64,000 nucleotides of DNA from Rhizobiales bacterium NRL2 (lineage in GTDB: Bacteria > Pseudomonadota > Alphaproteobacteria > Minwuiales > Minwuiaceae). A model generated the notes under the pieces. That model made no database searches. It was not told the origin of the DNA and worked only from the letters and a program-made list of their open reading frames with translations. The stretch lies in assembly GCA_001664005.1 (NCBI GenBank), contig CP016093.1, positions 627,001 to 691,000 of the forward strand, given 5' to 3'. A program made the position numbers and the translations under genes. Shown one piece after another: positions 57,918 to 64,000 of the stretch (its first letter is position 1; each line of letters begins with the position of its first letter).

Positions 57918-59372
57918 ATGTCTCAATTTCGCGATGCGGTGCTGTCGCGCCGCAGCATGTTGTCGCTGCTCATGGCCAACATGGGGGTGGCGGTCATGCC
58001 CCCATCCCTCAGGGCCACTACCCGGCAGGCTGCGGTGAAGGAATTTGATCTGCGCGCTGCGCCGGGGCATAGCCGATTGACCGCCGCTGCGTCTGACCAG
58101 ACAGCTGTCTGGGCCTACAACAACAGCGTGCCAGGTCAGGAACTCCGCGTTCGCCAGGGTGACCGCGTTCGCGTGTCGGTGAACAATGACCTTGACGAGC
58201 CGACCACTGTCCATTGGCACGGAGTTCGGGTGCCCAATGCAATGGATGGGGTGCCCTATCTGACTCAGGCCTCCATCCAACCCGGTGGCAAGTTCATGTA
58301 TGAATTCGATGCCGTGGATGCGGGGACCTATTGGTACCACCCACATCAGCGCAGCTTCGAGCAGGTCGGGCGCGGCTTGTACGGCCCGTTGATCATCGAA
58401 GAGCACGATCCTGTTCGGGTCGATCGCGATCTGACCTGGATGCTGGACGACTGGCGGCTGGGGCCGGATGGGTCGATCCGTGGTGACTTCGGCAACCGAC
58501 ACGACATGAGCCACAATGGCAGGGTGGGAAACACCGTGACTATCAACGGTCGCGCTCCCGGTGATCTTGTGGTGCGCTCAGGCGAGCGAATTCGCCTGCG
58601 CCTGGTCAATGCGGCCAATGCCCGGATATTTGCCCTCGATTTCGAAGGGCATGCGCCAATGGTCATCGCGCTTGATGGCCAGCCGGTCAGCCCGCATTCT
58701 CCGGCGAACGGGCAGGTCGTCATTGGCCCGGCCATGCGTGTCGATCTCATTCTCGACATGACGGACCGGCCCGGCAGCCGCAATGCCGTCATCGACCGCT
58801 TCTACAAAGGGCTCGAGTATCAACTGACGGAACTGACCTATGCGGCTGCGCCGCTCAGATCGAGCCCACCAGACTGGCCGATCGAGTTGCCGTCCAACGG
58901 GCTTCCGGAGCCTTCAATCGAATCCGCCATCAGGCATGAGGTCGTATTCAACGGCGGCATGATGGGGCGGATGGTCATGTCGGATATGGGCGGCAGCATG
59001 GGTGAAGGCCGGACCGGCGGCATGATGAACATGATGCGCGGTTCAGGCGTCTGGTTCGTCAACGGCGTTGCTGCTGAAGGTCATGTGCTGGAGCCGTTCC
59101 TGACCCTCGAGCAGGACCGAAGCCACATCATCTCCATGACGAACGCCACGGCCTGGCATCATCCGATTCATCTGCACGGGCACTCGTTCCGGGTGATCGC
59201 ACGGAGCGGCGAACCTACCCGCCATCGTGAATGGCAGGACACCGTGATGATGGCTCCGCGGGAGCGGGTCGACATAGCCCTGGTTGCCGACAATCCGGGC
59301 GACTGGATGTTCCATTGCCACATTCTCGAGCATCAGGCTGCCGGAATGATGGGCGTCATACGCGTTAGCTGA
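57918..59372 (+). CDS. Exported multicopper oxidase (CopA/CueO-like)
   Basis: A 484-residue multicopper oxidase. The four copper motifs are present: HWHG (99-102), YWYHPHQ (about 138-144), HPIHLHG (415-421) and HCHILEHQAAGM (466-477). A twin-arginine signal (SRRSMLSLLMANMG) lies at 10-23, so it is exported folded. A Met-rich stretch (GGMMGRMVMSDMGGSMG, then MMNMMRG) near 360-390 is like the Cu(I)-binding inserts of copper-resistance oxidases. It likely oxidises Cu(I) in the periplasm. The ATG at 57918 places the signal at the N-terminus. Confidence 0.92.
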   Translation: MSQFRDAVLSRRSMLSLLMANMGVAVMPPSLRATTRQAAVKEFDLRAAPGHSRLTAAASDQTAVWAYNNSVPGQELRVRQGDRVRVSVNNDLDEPTTVHWHGVRVPNAMDGVPYLTQASIQPGGKFMYEFDAVDAGTYWYHPHQRSFEQVGRGLYGPLIIEEHDPVRVDRDLTWMLDDWRLGPDGSIRGDFGNRHDMSHNGRVGNTVTINGRAPGDLVVRSGERIRLRLVNAANARIFALDFEGHAPMVIALDGQPVSPHSPANGQVVIGPAMRVDLILDMTDRPGSRNAVIDRFYKGLEYQLTELTYAAAPLRSSPPDWPIELPSNGLPEPSIESAIRHEVVFNGGMMGRMVMSDMGGSMGEGRTGGMMNMMRGSGVWFVNGVAAEGHVLEPFLTLEQDRSHIISMTNATAWHHPIHLHGHSFRVIARSGEPTRHREWQDTVMMAPRERVDIALVADNPGDWMFHCHILEHQAAGMMGVIRVS

Positions 59373-59396
59373 TCTGCATCAAAGGAGAAATCAATC

Positions 59397-59837
59397 ATGC
59401 GCAAACACCTTTCACTTGCACTGTTCGGGCTGCTGATCTGGACAACTGCACCGGCATATGCCGAAGAATCATCGCGCGATGTAACGCTCTACAAGAACCC
59501 GCAATGCGGCTGCTGTGAGAGTTATGCCAGCTATCTGCGCGAGAACGGATTTACCGTCACCGTCAAGCCTACCCACGAACTGGCACAGCTCAGCCGAATG
59601 GCCGGAATTCCCGAGAATTTCGAAGGCTGTCACCTCTCGATGATTGACGGCTATGTCGTCAGCGGCCATGTGCCGGTTGCAAGCGTCGAAAGATTGCTCA
59701 GCGAGCAGCCGAAGATCGTCGGGATCACGCTGCCGGGCATGCCACAGGGTTCACCCGGGATGTCGGGCCGGAAGACGGAGCCTTTCACAACCTACGAAAT
59801 CGGCTCTCAATCCCCGCGGATCTATGCTGTCGAATGA
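59397..59837 (+). CDS. DUF411 periplasmic metal-binding protein
   Basis: A 146-residue DUF411 protein with a signal peptide ([18 protein letters not shown]), the core [20 protein letters not shown] and [18 protein letters not shown]. The CGCC cluster is a soft-metal site; the family is found in copper and other metal resistance loci, and its biochemical role is not settled. It sits 24 bases after the oxidase and overlaps the cytochrome gene by four bases. GGAG precedes the start. Confidence 0.88.
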   Translation: MRKHLSLALFGLLIWTTAPAYAEESSRDVTLYKNPQCGCCESYASYLRENGFTVTVKPTHELAQLSRMAGIPENFEGCHLSMIDGYVVSGHVPVASVERLLSEQPKIVGITLPGMPQGSPGMSGRKTEPFTTYEIGSQSPRIYAVE

Positions 59838-60313
59838 TGCCGATGCCACCGTCCATGATCGGGACTGGCCATATGCGTGTCACCCTTGTCGCTACGCTGG
59901 CCGGCGTCTCGATGATGGCCGCCTGGCCGGGCCATGCTGGTCAGGCTGATCATGAAAACCCTCAACAGGTCGCACGTGGTGCCGAGGTCTATGTCGCCCA
60001 TTGCGCGTCCTGTCACGGCACGAATCTGGAGGGACAACCGAACTGGCGGTCTCGCAAGCCGGATGGGCGACTGCCGGCCCCGCCTCACGATGAAACCGGG
60101 CACACCTGGCATCATCCGGACGCGATCCTGTTCTCGATCACGCGGGACGGAACGGCAGCACATGCCCCTGCGGGATATCTGACGGACATGCCGGGTTTTG
60201 GAGACGTCCTCTCGGACGACGAGATCTGGTCTGTCCTTGCATACATCAAGTCCCGCTGGCCGAAACACATTACGGCCCGCAGGCAGGCTGCAATCAGGGA
60301 GAAGGCGAAATGA
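59834..60313 (+). CDS. Exported c-type cytochrome
   Basis: A 159-residue protein with a signal peptide and one haem site, CASCH, at about residue 57, followed by [20 protein letters not shown] and a possible axial Met in [11 protein letters not shown]. This is a class I cytochrome c of the type often placed beside multicopper oxidases. It may take electrons from Cu(I) oxidation. The ATG at 59834 overlaps the DUF411 stop; an internal ATG at 59873 would leave a neater signal sequence. Confidence 0.88.
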   Translation: MMPMPPSMIGTGHMRVTLVATLAGVSMMAAWPGHAGQADHENPQQVARGAEVYVAHCASCHGTNLEGQPNWRSRKPDGRLPAPPHDETGHTWHHPDAILFSITRDGTAAHAPAGYLTDMPGFGDVLSDDEIWSVLAYIKSRWPKHITARRQAAIREKAK

Positions 60314-60450
60314 TGGAACATATGGGCGGAATGATGTGGGGCATGGGTCTGGTCTGGATTCTAGTCATCCTGGTGCTGGGCCTCAGTGTAGCCGCTCTGA
60401 TCAAGTACCTTCGATCCGGATCAGAAAGCCGGAGCGACAGTGATGACTGA
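60310..60450 (+). CDS. 46-residue Met-rich membrane peptide
   Basis: A short gene not obvious by size: [20 protein letters not shown], then a hydrophobic stretch to about residue 32 and the tail [15 protein letters not shown]. The start overlaps the cytochrome stop (ATGA), and the stop overlaps the next gene by eight bases, so it is tightly embedded in the operon. Peptides with an H-M-G-G-M-M-W-G-M head are common in copper and mercury operons. The Met/His head could bind Cu(I). Confidence 0.75.
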   Translation: MMEHMGGMMWGMGLVWILVILVLGLSVAALIKYLRSGSESRSDSDD

Positions 60451-61042
60451 ATCCACCCTCCAGGAACCACAAGAAGACAGCGCCCCTGCAGGGAAATACC
60501 TGAGGTTTGCCGTTCCGCTACTCATCTTCAGCGTCATTGGCATTGCATTGGGCGTCGGACTGACCCTGGATCCGAAAAATATCCCATCAGCATTGATCGG
60601 CAAGCCTGTGCCTGTCTTTGATCTGCCTCCGGTTCTCGGACGCACACAGGGTCTTCAAAGTAGTGACCTTCAGGGGGACGTTGCCCTGCTCAATGTGTTT
60701 GCATCCTGGTGCACCGCATGCCGTGCGGAGCACCCCCTGTTCATGCGGCTGGCACGAGAGCAGATCGTTCCGATCCATGGACTGAATTACAAGGACCAGC
60801 CTCAGGACGCCGCAGCATGGTTGGAGCAGCTCGGCGACCCCTACACACGTACAGGCGCGGATATCAACGGGCGAGTGGGGATCGAATTCGGCGTCTACGG
60901 CGTCCCCGAAACATTCGTGATCGGTCGGGACGGTCGCATTGCCTACAAGCATATCGGACCTGTCACGCCTGACGCACTGACGAACACGATCCTGCCACTC
61001 GTCGAACGACTGAGAGAAAGCTCGGAGGGAATGGCTCAATGA
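60443..61042 (+). CDS. Thiol-disulfide protein of DsbE/CcmG type
   Basis: A 200-residue protein with an N-terminal membrane anchor (about 23-42) and a periplasmic thioredoxin fold carrying NVFASWCTACRAEHP (active site Cys-Thr-Ala-Cys). VYGVPETFVIGRDGRIAYKH includes the cis-Pro loop typical of CcmG/DsbE. CcmG reduces apocytochrome c; the adjacent cytochrome gene makes such a role here plausible. The ATG at 60443 overlaps the 46-residue gene. Confidence 0.9.
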   Translation: MTESTLQEPQEDSAPAGKYLRFAVPLLIFSVIGIALGVGLTLDPKNIPSALIGKPVPVFDLPPVLGRTQGLQSSDLQGDVALLNVFASWCTACRAEHPLFMRLAREQIVPIHGLNYKDQPQDAAAWLEQLGDPYTRTGADINGRVGIEFGVYGVPETFVIGRDGRIAYKHIGPVTPDALTNTILPLVERLRESSEGMAQ

Positions 61043-61572
61043 GAATATCCGTTCTTGCATCATTTTTTCTTCTGTTCACCGCCGTTTCAGCGGGAGCTGA
61101 ACCCACAACCATGCCGCTTCACGACGCAAAGCGTCCCGTTCCCGCCATCGTCTTTGCAGACGAAACGGGCAATCGCCTGACACTTGAGGACTGGCGCGAC
61201 AAGGTCATCCTGCTCAACATCTGGGCGACATGGTGTCCGCCGTGCCGCCACGAAATGCCTACGCTGGACAGACTCCAGGGCAAACTTGGAGGAGAGAATT
61301 TTGAGGTTCTCGCCCTCTCAATAGACCGGGCAGGCCCGAAGGTGGTGCGGGCATTTTTCGACAAGATCGGAGTGAAGCACCTTCGGCTTCTCATCGATGA
61401 AACGGGCGCATCGGCCCGGAATCTAGGGGCCTACGGGCTACCGGTAACCTTGTTGATAGACCCCGACGGCGCGGAACTCTCACGAATAATCGGACCAGCC
61501 GAGTGGGACACACCCGAAATGATCGCATTCTTCGAAAAAACCATCGCGGCAGAGCGAGCAGGAAGGAAATAG
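61039..61572 (+). CDS. TlpA-like periplasmic thioredoxin
   Basis: A 177-residue protein with a signal peptide (LASFFLLFTAVSAGAEP) and a TlpA/ResA-type domain, with the active site NIWATWCPPCRHEMP and the cis-Pro loop AYGLPVTLLIDPDG. It should act as a periplasmic thiol reductant. TlpA-like proteins keep copper-site cysteines reduced in other alphaproteobacteria. Its start overlaps the DsbE-like stop by four bases. Confidence 0.9.
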   Translation: MRISVLASFFLLFTAVSAGAEPTTMPLHDAKRPVPAIVFADETGNRLTLEDWRDKVILLNIWATWCPPCRHEMPTLDRLQGKLGGENFEVLALSIDRAGPKVVRAFFDKIGVKHLRLLIDETGASARNLGAYGLPVTLLIDPDGAELSRIIGPAEWDTPEMIAFFEKTIAAERAGRK

Positions 61573-61574
61573 TA

Positions 61575-61901
61575 ATGGAACTCAATCAATCCAGTGAGCG
61601 GCTCAGAAGAAATTTCGTGAAAGGGTGGTCGCGGCTTCAAATGTCGCCTCGACGGCTTTCGTTGCTTGGTGTCGCGGGTGCTATCCTGATCGCCCTTCTG
61701 TACCAGAATTCGCTGATCGCGTTTGGCATTGCGCCAATTCTTATCAGCTTGTTGCCCTGCGTTCTGATGTGCGCGATGGGCCTTTGTATGCGCGGTTGTT
61801 CGGGAAGTATCGGCTTGACGTACCACGGGTTCAGAGCCATATTAAATCCATGGCAGGAGTATACTCATGAAAGTCGATCTTTCCAAGCCCATCTACCATG
61901 A
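61575..61901 (+). pseudogene. Membrane protein gene with 3' end replaced by IS sequence
   Basis: The first 75 codons give MELNQSSERLRRNFVKGWSR and two hydrophobic segments (about 32-48 and 50-72) ending in CVLMCAMGLCMRGCSG, a plausible ending for a small metal-locus membrane protein. The frame then goes on through the leader of the IS1595-type transposase and overlaps its coding region by 35 bases, giving an unrelated tail (GFRAILNPWQEYTHES). I read this as truncation by insertion near 61,800-61,815. The loss is probably only of the C-terminus, so it may still be functional. Confidence 0.55.
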
Positions 61902-62790
61902 CGAAGACGCCGCGCGGGATCACCTCGAAGCGTTGCTCTGGCCCAATGGTCCCGTCTGTCCCCGTTGCGGTATCGGCGGCGAGCGCATCACCAAGCTCAT
62001 GGGCAAGTCCACGCGCCCCGGCGTCCACAAGTGCAAGAACTGCCGGAAGCCGTTCACCGTCACTGTCGGCACCGTCATGGAGCGGTCCAAGGTTCCCCTG
62101 CACAAGTGGGTTCTGGCCGCACAACTCATGGCGTCCTCCAAGAAGGGCATGAGCGCCAAGCAGCTTGAGCGGATGCTGGGCGTCACCTACGAAACCGCAT
62201 GGTTCCTGTTTCACCGTCTCCGCGAGTGCGCCCTCGATCCGTCGCGCGGTCCTGTCGGCGGCGAGAACAAGGTCGTGGAAGCCGATGAAACCTATATCGG
62301 CGGCAAGGCGCGCAATGCCCACAAGTCCAAGCCCGTGCCCAAGAAGATGGCCGTGTTCTCCCTCGTGGAGCGCGATGGCGAAGCCCGCTCGTTCAGCGTG
62401 ACCAAGGTCAACGCGAAGACACTCCGCCCGATCCTCGTGCAGAACGCAGACCGCGCCTCCTACCTCATGACGGATGACAGCACCGTCTATCCGACCATGG
62501 GCCGCGAGTTTGCCGGTCACGGTGCCGTCAATCACTCCGCCGACGAATATGTGCGCGGCGGGTTCTGGTACACGAACACGGTCGAAAGCTACTTCGCCAT
62601 CCTCAAGCGTGGCGTCTACGGCACCTTCCACAACCTCTCAGAAGCCCACTTGCACCGCTATCTCGCGGAGTTCGATTTCCGCTACAACACGCGGACCATG
62701 GACGATGGCGAGCGCGCCGAAACCCTGCTTCGTCAGGCCAAGGGCAAGCGCCTCATGTACCAACAGCCTCGTGAAGCCGCGAACGCCTAG
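61867..62790 (+). CDS. IS1595-family transposase
   Basis: A 307-residue transposase. The N-terminal zinc ribbon has Cys 31, 34, 56 and 59 (PVCPRCGIGG, HKCKNCRKPF). A helix-turn-helix-like MSAKQLERMLGVTYETAWF follows, then the ISXO2-like DDE domain with VVEADETYIGG (first Asp), YLMTDDSTVY (second Asp) and NTVESYFAILKRGVYG (Glu). All catalytic parts are present, so it may be active. Start at ATG 61867, behind CAGGAG. Confidence 0.93.
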   Translation: MKVDLSKPIYHDEDAARDHLEALLWPNGPVCPRCGIGGERITKLMGKSTRPGVHKCKNCRKPFTVTVGTVMERSKVPLHKWVLAAQLMASSKKGMSAKQLERMLGVTYETAWFLFHRLRECALDPSRGPVGGENKVVEADETYIGGKARNAHKSKPVPKKMAVFSLVERDGEARSFSVTKVNAKTLRPILVQNADRASYLMTDDSTVYPTMGREFAGHGAVNHSADEYVRGGFWYTNTVESYFAILKRGVYGTFHNLSEAHLHRYLAEFDFRYNTRTMDDGERAETLLRQAKGKRLMYQQPREAANA

Positions 62791-62883
62791 GCAGCACGCT
62801 AGGGCGTTCATCCGCTGGCGGAAGACAGTCGGAAAGGGCTAGGCTGCGGAACGTGCTCACTTCGTCCGATGAGGGGATTGCGA

Positions 62884-63201
62884 ATGGCGGCGTTCCGAAG
62901 GCCGTTTTCTGAACGGGCCAAAGAGGCTGTAGAGTCCGCGCAAGCAGACGCGGTAAGCTTCAAGGCAGAGATACTCAAACTTGAGGATGCAATAGCGGAG
63001 AAGAAGGCGGCGCTTGAGCTGGCGCAGTCGGCGATTGATCGCTTTGACAGCTTTGTCCTCAAGATCGGGGGGAAAGTCCAATGCCCCGATTGCTGGATTC
63101 TCCGAGGCGTCCATGCCGACATGATCCCTATCGAGAGCAGCAATACGCGCGTCGATTGGTTTCGATGCAGGCAATGTCATTTGGAAGCCCCTTTGGACTG
63201 A
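62884..63201 (+). CDS. Small coiled-coil/zinc-knuckle passenger protein
   Basis: A 105-residue protein, MAAFRRPFSERAKEAVESAQ, with a long coiled coil (FKAEILKLEDAIAEKKAALE) and a C-terminal pair of CxxC knuckles (VQCPDCWIL and FRCRQCHLE) that probably bind zinc. It lies 93 bases behind the transposase. Function unknown; a passenger of the IS is the simplest reading. An ATG at 62869 would add five residues. Its last 25 bases overlap the opposite 43-residue gene. Confidence 0.68.
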   Translation: MAAFRRPFSERAKEAVESAQADAVSFKAEILKLEDAIAEKKAALELAQSAIDRFDSFVLKIGGKVQCPDCWILRGVHADMIPIESSNTRVDWFRCRQCHLEAPLD

Positions 63202-63308
63202 TCCCGCTTACGCGGCGGTTTCTCGCGCGGCTTTGGGGGCGTTTTCAGCAAGCGGCGCAGTATCTCGTCGCGCTCGCGCTCCGGGCTGCTTTGATCGTCC
63301 TGGCTCAT
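63177..63308 (-). CDS. 43-residue basic passenger peptide
   Basis: A very short minus-strand gene: MSQDDQSSPERERDEILRRL, then LKTPPKPREKPPRKRDQSKG. The L-L-K-T-P-P-K-P segment recurs in many tiny alphaproteobacterial proteins next to IS and phage genes. A GGTGG precedes the ATG. It is convergent with the coiled-coil gene and divergent from the AT-rich gene at 63337. Function unknown. Confidence 0.65.
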   Translation of the reverse strand: MSQDDQSSPERERDEILRRLLKTPPKPREKPPRKRDQSKGASK

Positions 63309-63336
63309 TTTTCCACCTTTGCATTGAGAGCTTCAA

Positions 63337-63942
63337 ATGACCGATCCTCAATCTAGCACGATTTGGCCGCAATATCAGATCACACTCACCGCTGATCAAG
63401 CCACAGAGCTTGGCCGGCTAACTGTCGTGTGGGGACAGATTGATCATTTTGTATTCAACTCCGTCTCGTTACTGCTTACTCCGGACCCCAACGCCGCCAT
63501 CGCCATGTTGGGCGACTTGACAACGGGTCCGTTAGTCAATCTTCTAAATAAATCACGCCATCGCATAAAAGATGATAATATAAAATCAATGATAAAAACC
63601 TTTCACGACGATATGGGTTCATTAATAAAAAAGCGAAATCATATCATGCACGGAATGTGGGGTCTATTTCTGCCGGGAAAGGATGCTAAAAAGGCGAAAC
63701 CGGCATGTTTTTACGCGAAAAATCCGTTAAACCCGATATTTGCCGAAGACATTCACGACTTAGCCAACAAAGCAGCAGAGCAAACTCATGTTATTTCGAC
63801 CGTATTTCATCATATAGCCGAAATCAGCCCGCCGGAAGGAACTCCAAAATTCTATTTCGGGGCGCACATTCCTCGGATGCCAAAAGGCTCGCGTTTAGAA
63901 CGGATCGTACCGCGCCCGAAGAATCGTCCACGCTCAACGTGA
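63337..63942 (+). CDS. AT-rich gene for an uncharacterised 201-residue protein
   Basis: The protein reads LGRLTVVWGQIDHFVFNSVS, MKTFHDD-like charged helices and SLIKKRNHIMHGMWGLFLPG, a pattern (W-x-x-I-D-H and R-N-x-x-x-H) like helical proteins of abortive-infection or HEPN type; the R-N-x-x-x-H part (KRNHIMHG) is notable. Base composition is far more AT-rich than anything else in the window (63,540-63,800), so it was acquired recently. The 3' end overlaps a minus-strand gene by 119 bases. A toxin or RNase role is a suggestion only. Confidence 0.65.
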   Translation: MTDPQSSTIWPQYQITLTADQATELGRLTVVWGQIDHFVFNSVSLLLTPDPNAAIAMLGDLTTGPLVNLLNKSRHRIKDDNIKSMIKTFHDDMGSLIKKRNHIMHGMWGLFLPGKDAKKAKPACFYAKNPLNPIFAEDIHDLANKAAEQTHVISTVFHHIAEISPPEGTPKFYFGAHIPRMPKGSRLERIVPRPKNRPRST

Positions 63943-64000
63943 TTTCAAGCAAAGCGTCCACTCCCGCCTCGATCATCTCGGGCGTCACTTCGATTTCGTG
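63824..64000 (-). CDS. C-terminal part of a small protein running off the window
   Basis: A minus-strand frame open from the window edge to TGA at 63824-63826, 58 residues visible. It includes EVTPEMIEAGVDALLEITLS and AVRSVLNASLL, a pattern common in small alphaproteobacterial proteins beside 43-residue peptides like the one at 63177. It overlaps the AT-rich gene's 3' end by 119 bases. The start lies outside the window. Confidence 0.55.
   Translation of the reverse strand, partial: HEIEVTPEMIEAGVDALLEITLSVDDSSGAVRSVLNASLLASEECAPRNRILEFLPAG

Larger units (their letters stand above)
61810..64000 (+). mobile_element. IS1595-type element with passenger-like genes (right end not seen)
   Basis: A transposase of IS1595 type is followed by small genes on both strands that are typical neighbours of such transposases in alphaproteobacteria. 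The left boundary is inferred from the disrupted membrane protein gene. I found no terminal inverted repeats by eye, and the right end is probably beyond the window. Whether all these genes belong to one element is open. Confidence 0.45.

Noticed and set aside
1-64000. tRNA or rRNA genes, including a tRNA attachment site for the prophage
   Set aside because: No cloverleaf-like sequence was recognised by eye in the gaps; a covariance-model search would be decisive.

Overview
The window looks like a GC-rich alphaproteobacterium. The phage genes are of types common in Hyphomicrobiales/Rhodospirillales prophages, and the mercury and copper genes are alphaproteobacterial in style. I cannot name a species. 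Almost all of it is accessory DNA in five blocks.

(1) 1-2,150: the tail of a thymidine phosphorylase gene, a four-helix membrane protein and an exported Asp-box (BNR) protein, all on the + strand.

(2) About 2,120-40,080: a lambda-like siphovirus prophage of roughly 38 kb. The late genes are on the minus strand and run leftwards from 23,254: small and GpA-type large terminase, head-tail joiner, portal, a fused prohead protease/major capsid protein, connectors, tail tube, G/GT-type tail chaperone with a textbook -1 frameshift site, tape measure, tail tip proteins (including a 600-residue protein with RCC1-like repeats), host-specificity protein and lysis genes. A second minus-strand operon (24,471-30,760) holds an orphan ParB-methyltransferase, a RuvC-like resolvase, a primase/helicase and a PD-(D/E)XK nuclease. 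From 30,994 the + strand carries two unidentified proteins, a sigma-like regulator, a RecA-like ATPase, an SSB-like protein, an SF2 helicase and a serine-recombinase module that is probably the integrase.

(3) 40,140-49,327: a type I restriction-modification island (hsdM, hsdS, hsdR). It has extra genes: a one-TRD HsdS-like protein, a GIY-YIG-like protein, a DUF3800 protein, an unidentified protein that may be a BECR-fold nuclease, and a YgjP-like metallopeptidase.

(4) 49,330-54,410: a 1.5-kb gene-free stretch with arrays of short same-direction words. Two arrays are phased on the DNA helix (steps of 21 and 11 bp). Next comes a ParB-methyltransferase / DUF5681 / RlaP-type nucleotidyltransferase cluster.

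(5) 54,414-64,000: a mercury operon (merR divergent from merTPFA), then a copper/redox operon (small exported protein, multicopper oxidase, DUF411, cytochrome c, two thioredoxin-fold proteins). It ends in a membrane-protein gene whose 3' end overlaps an IS1595-type transposase followed by small passenger-like genes. One of these is markedly AT-rich, and the last runs off the window.

Most surprising are the helix-phased GGGAC and CAGGG arrays, the complete A-AAA-AAC frameshift signal with a 14-bp stem, the uncharacterised gene pair where a lysogeny switch would be expected, and the two extra genes between hsdS and hsdR. No tRNA, rRNA or CRISPR array was seen.
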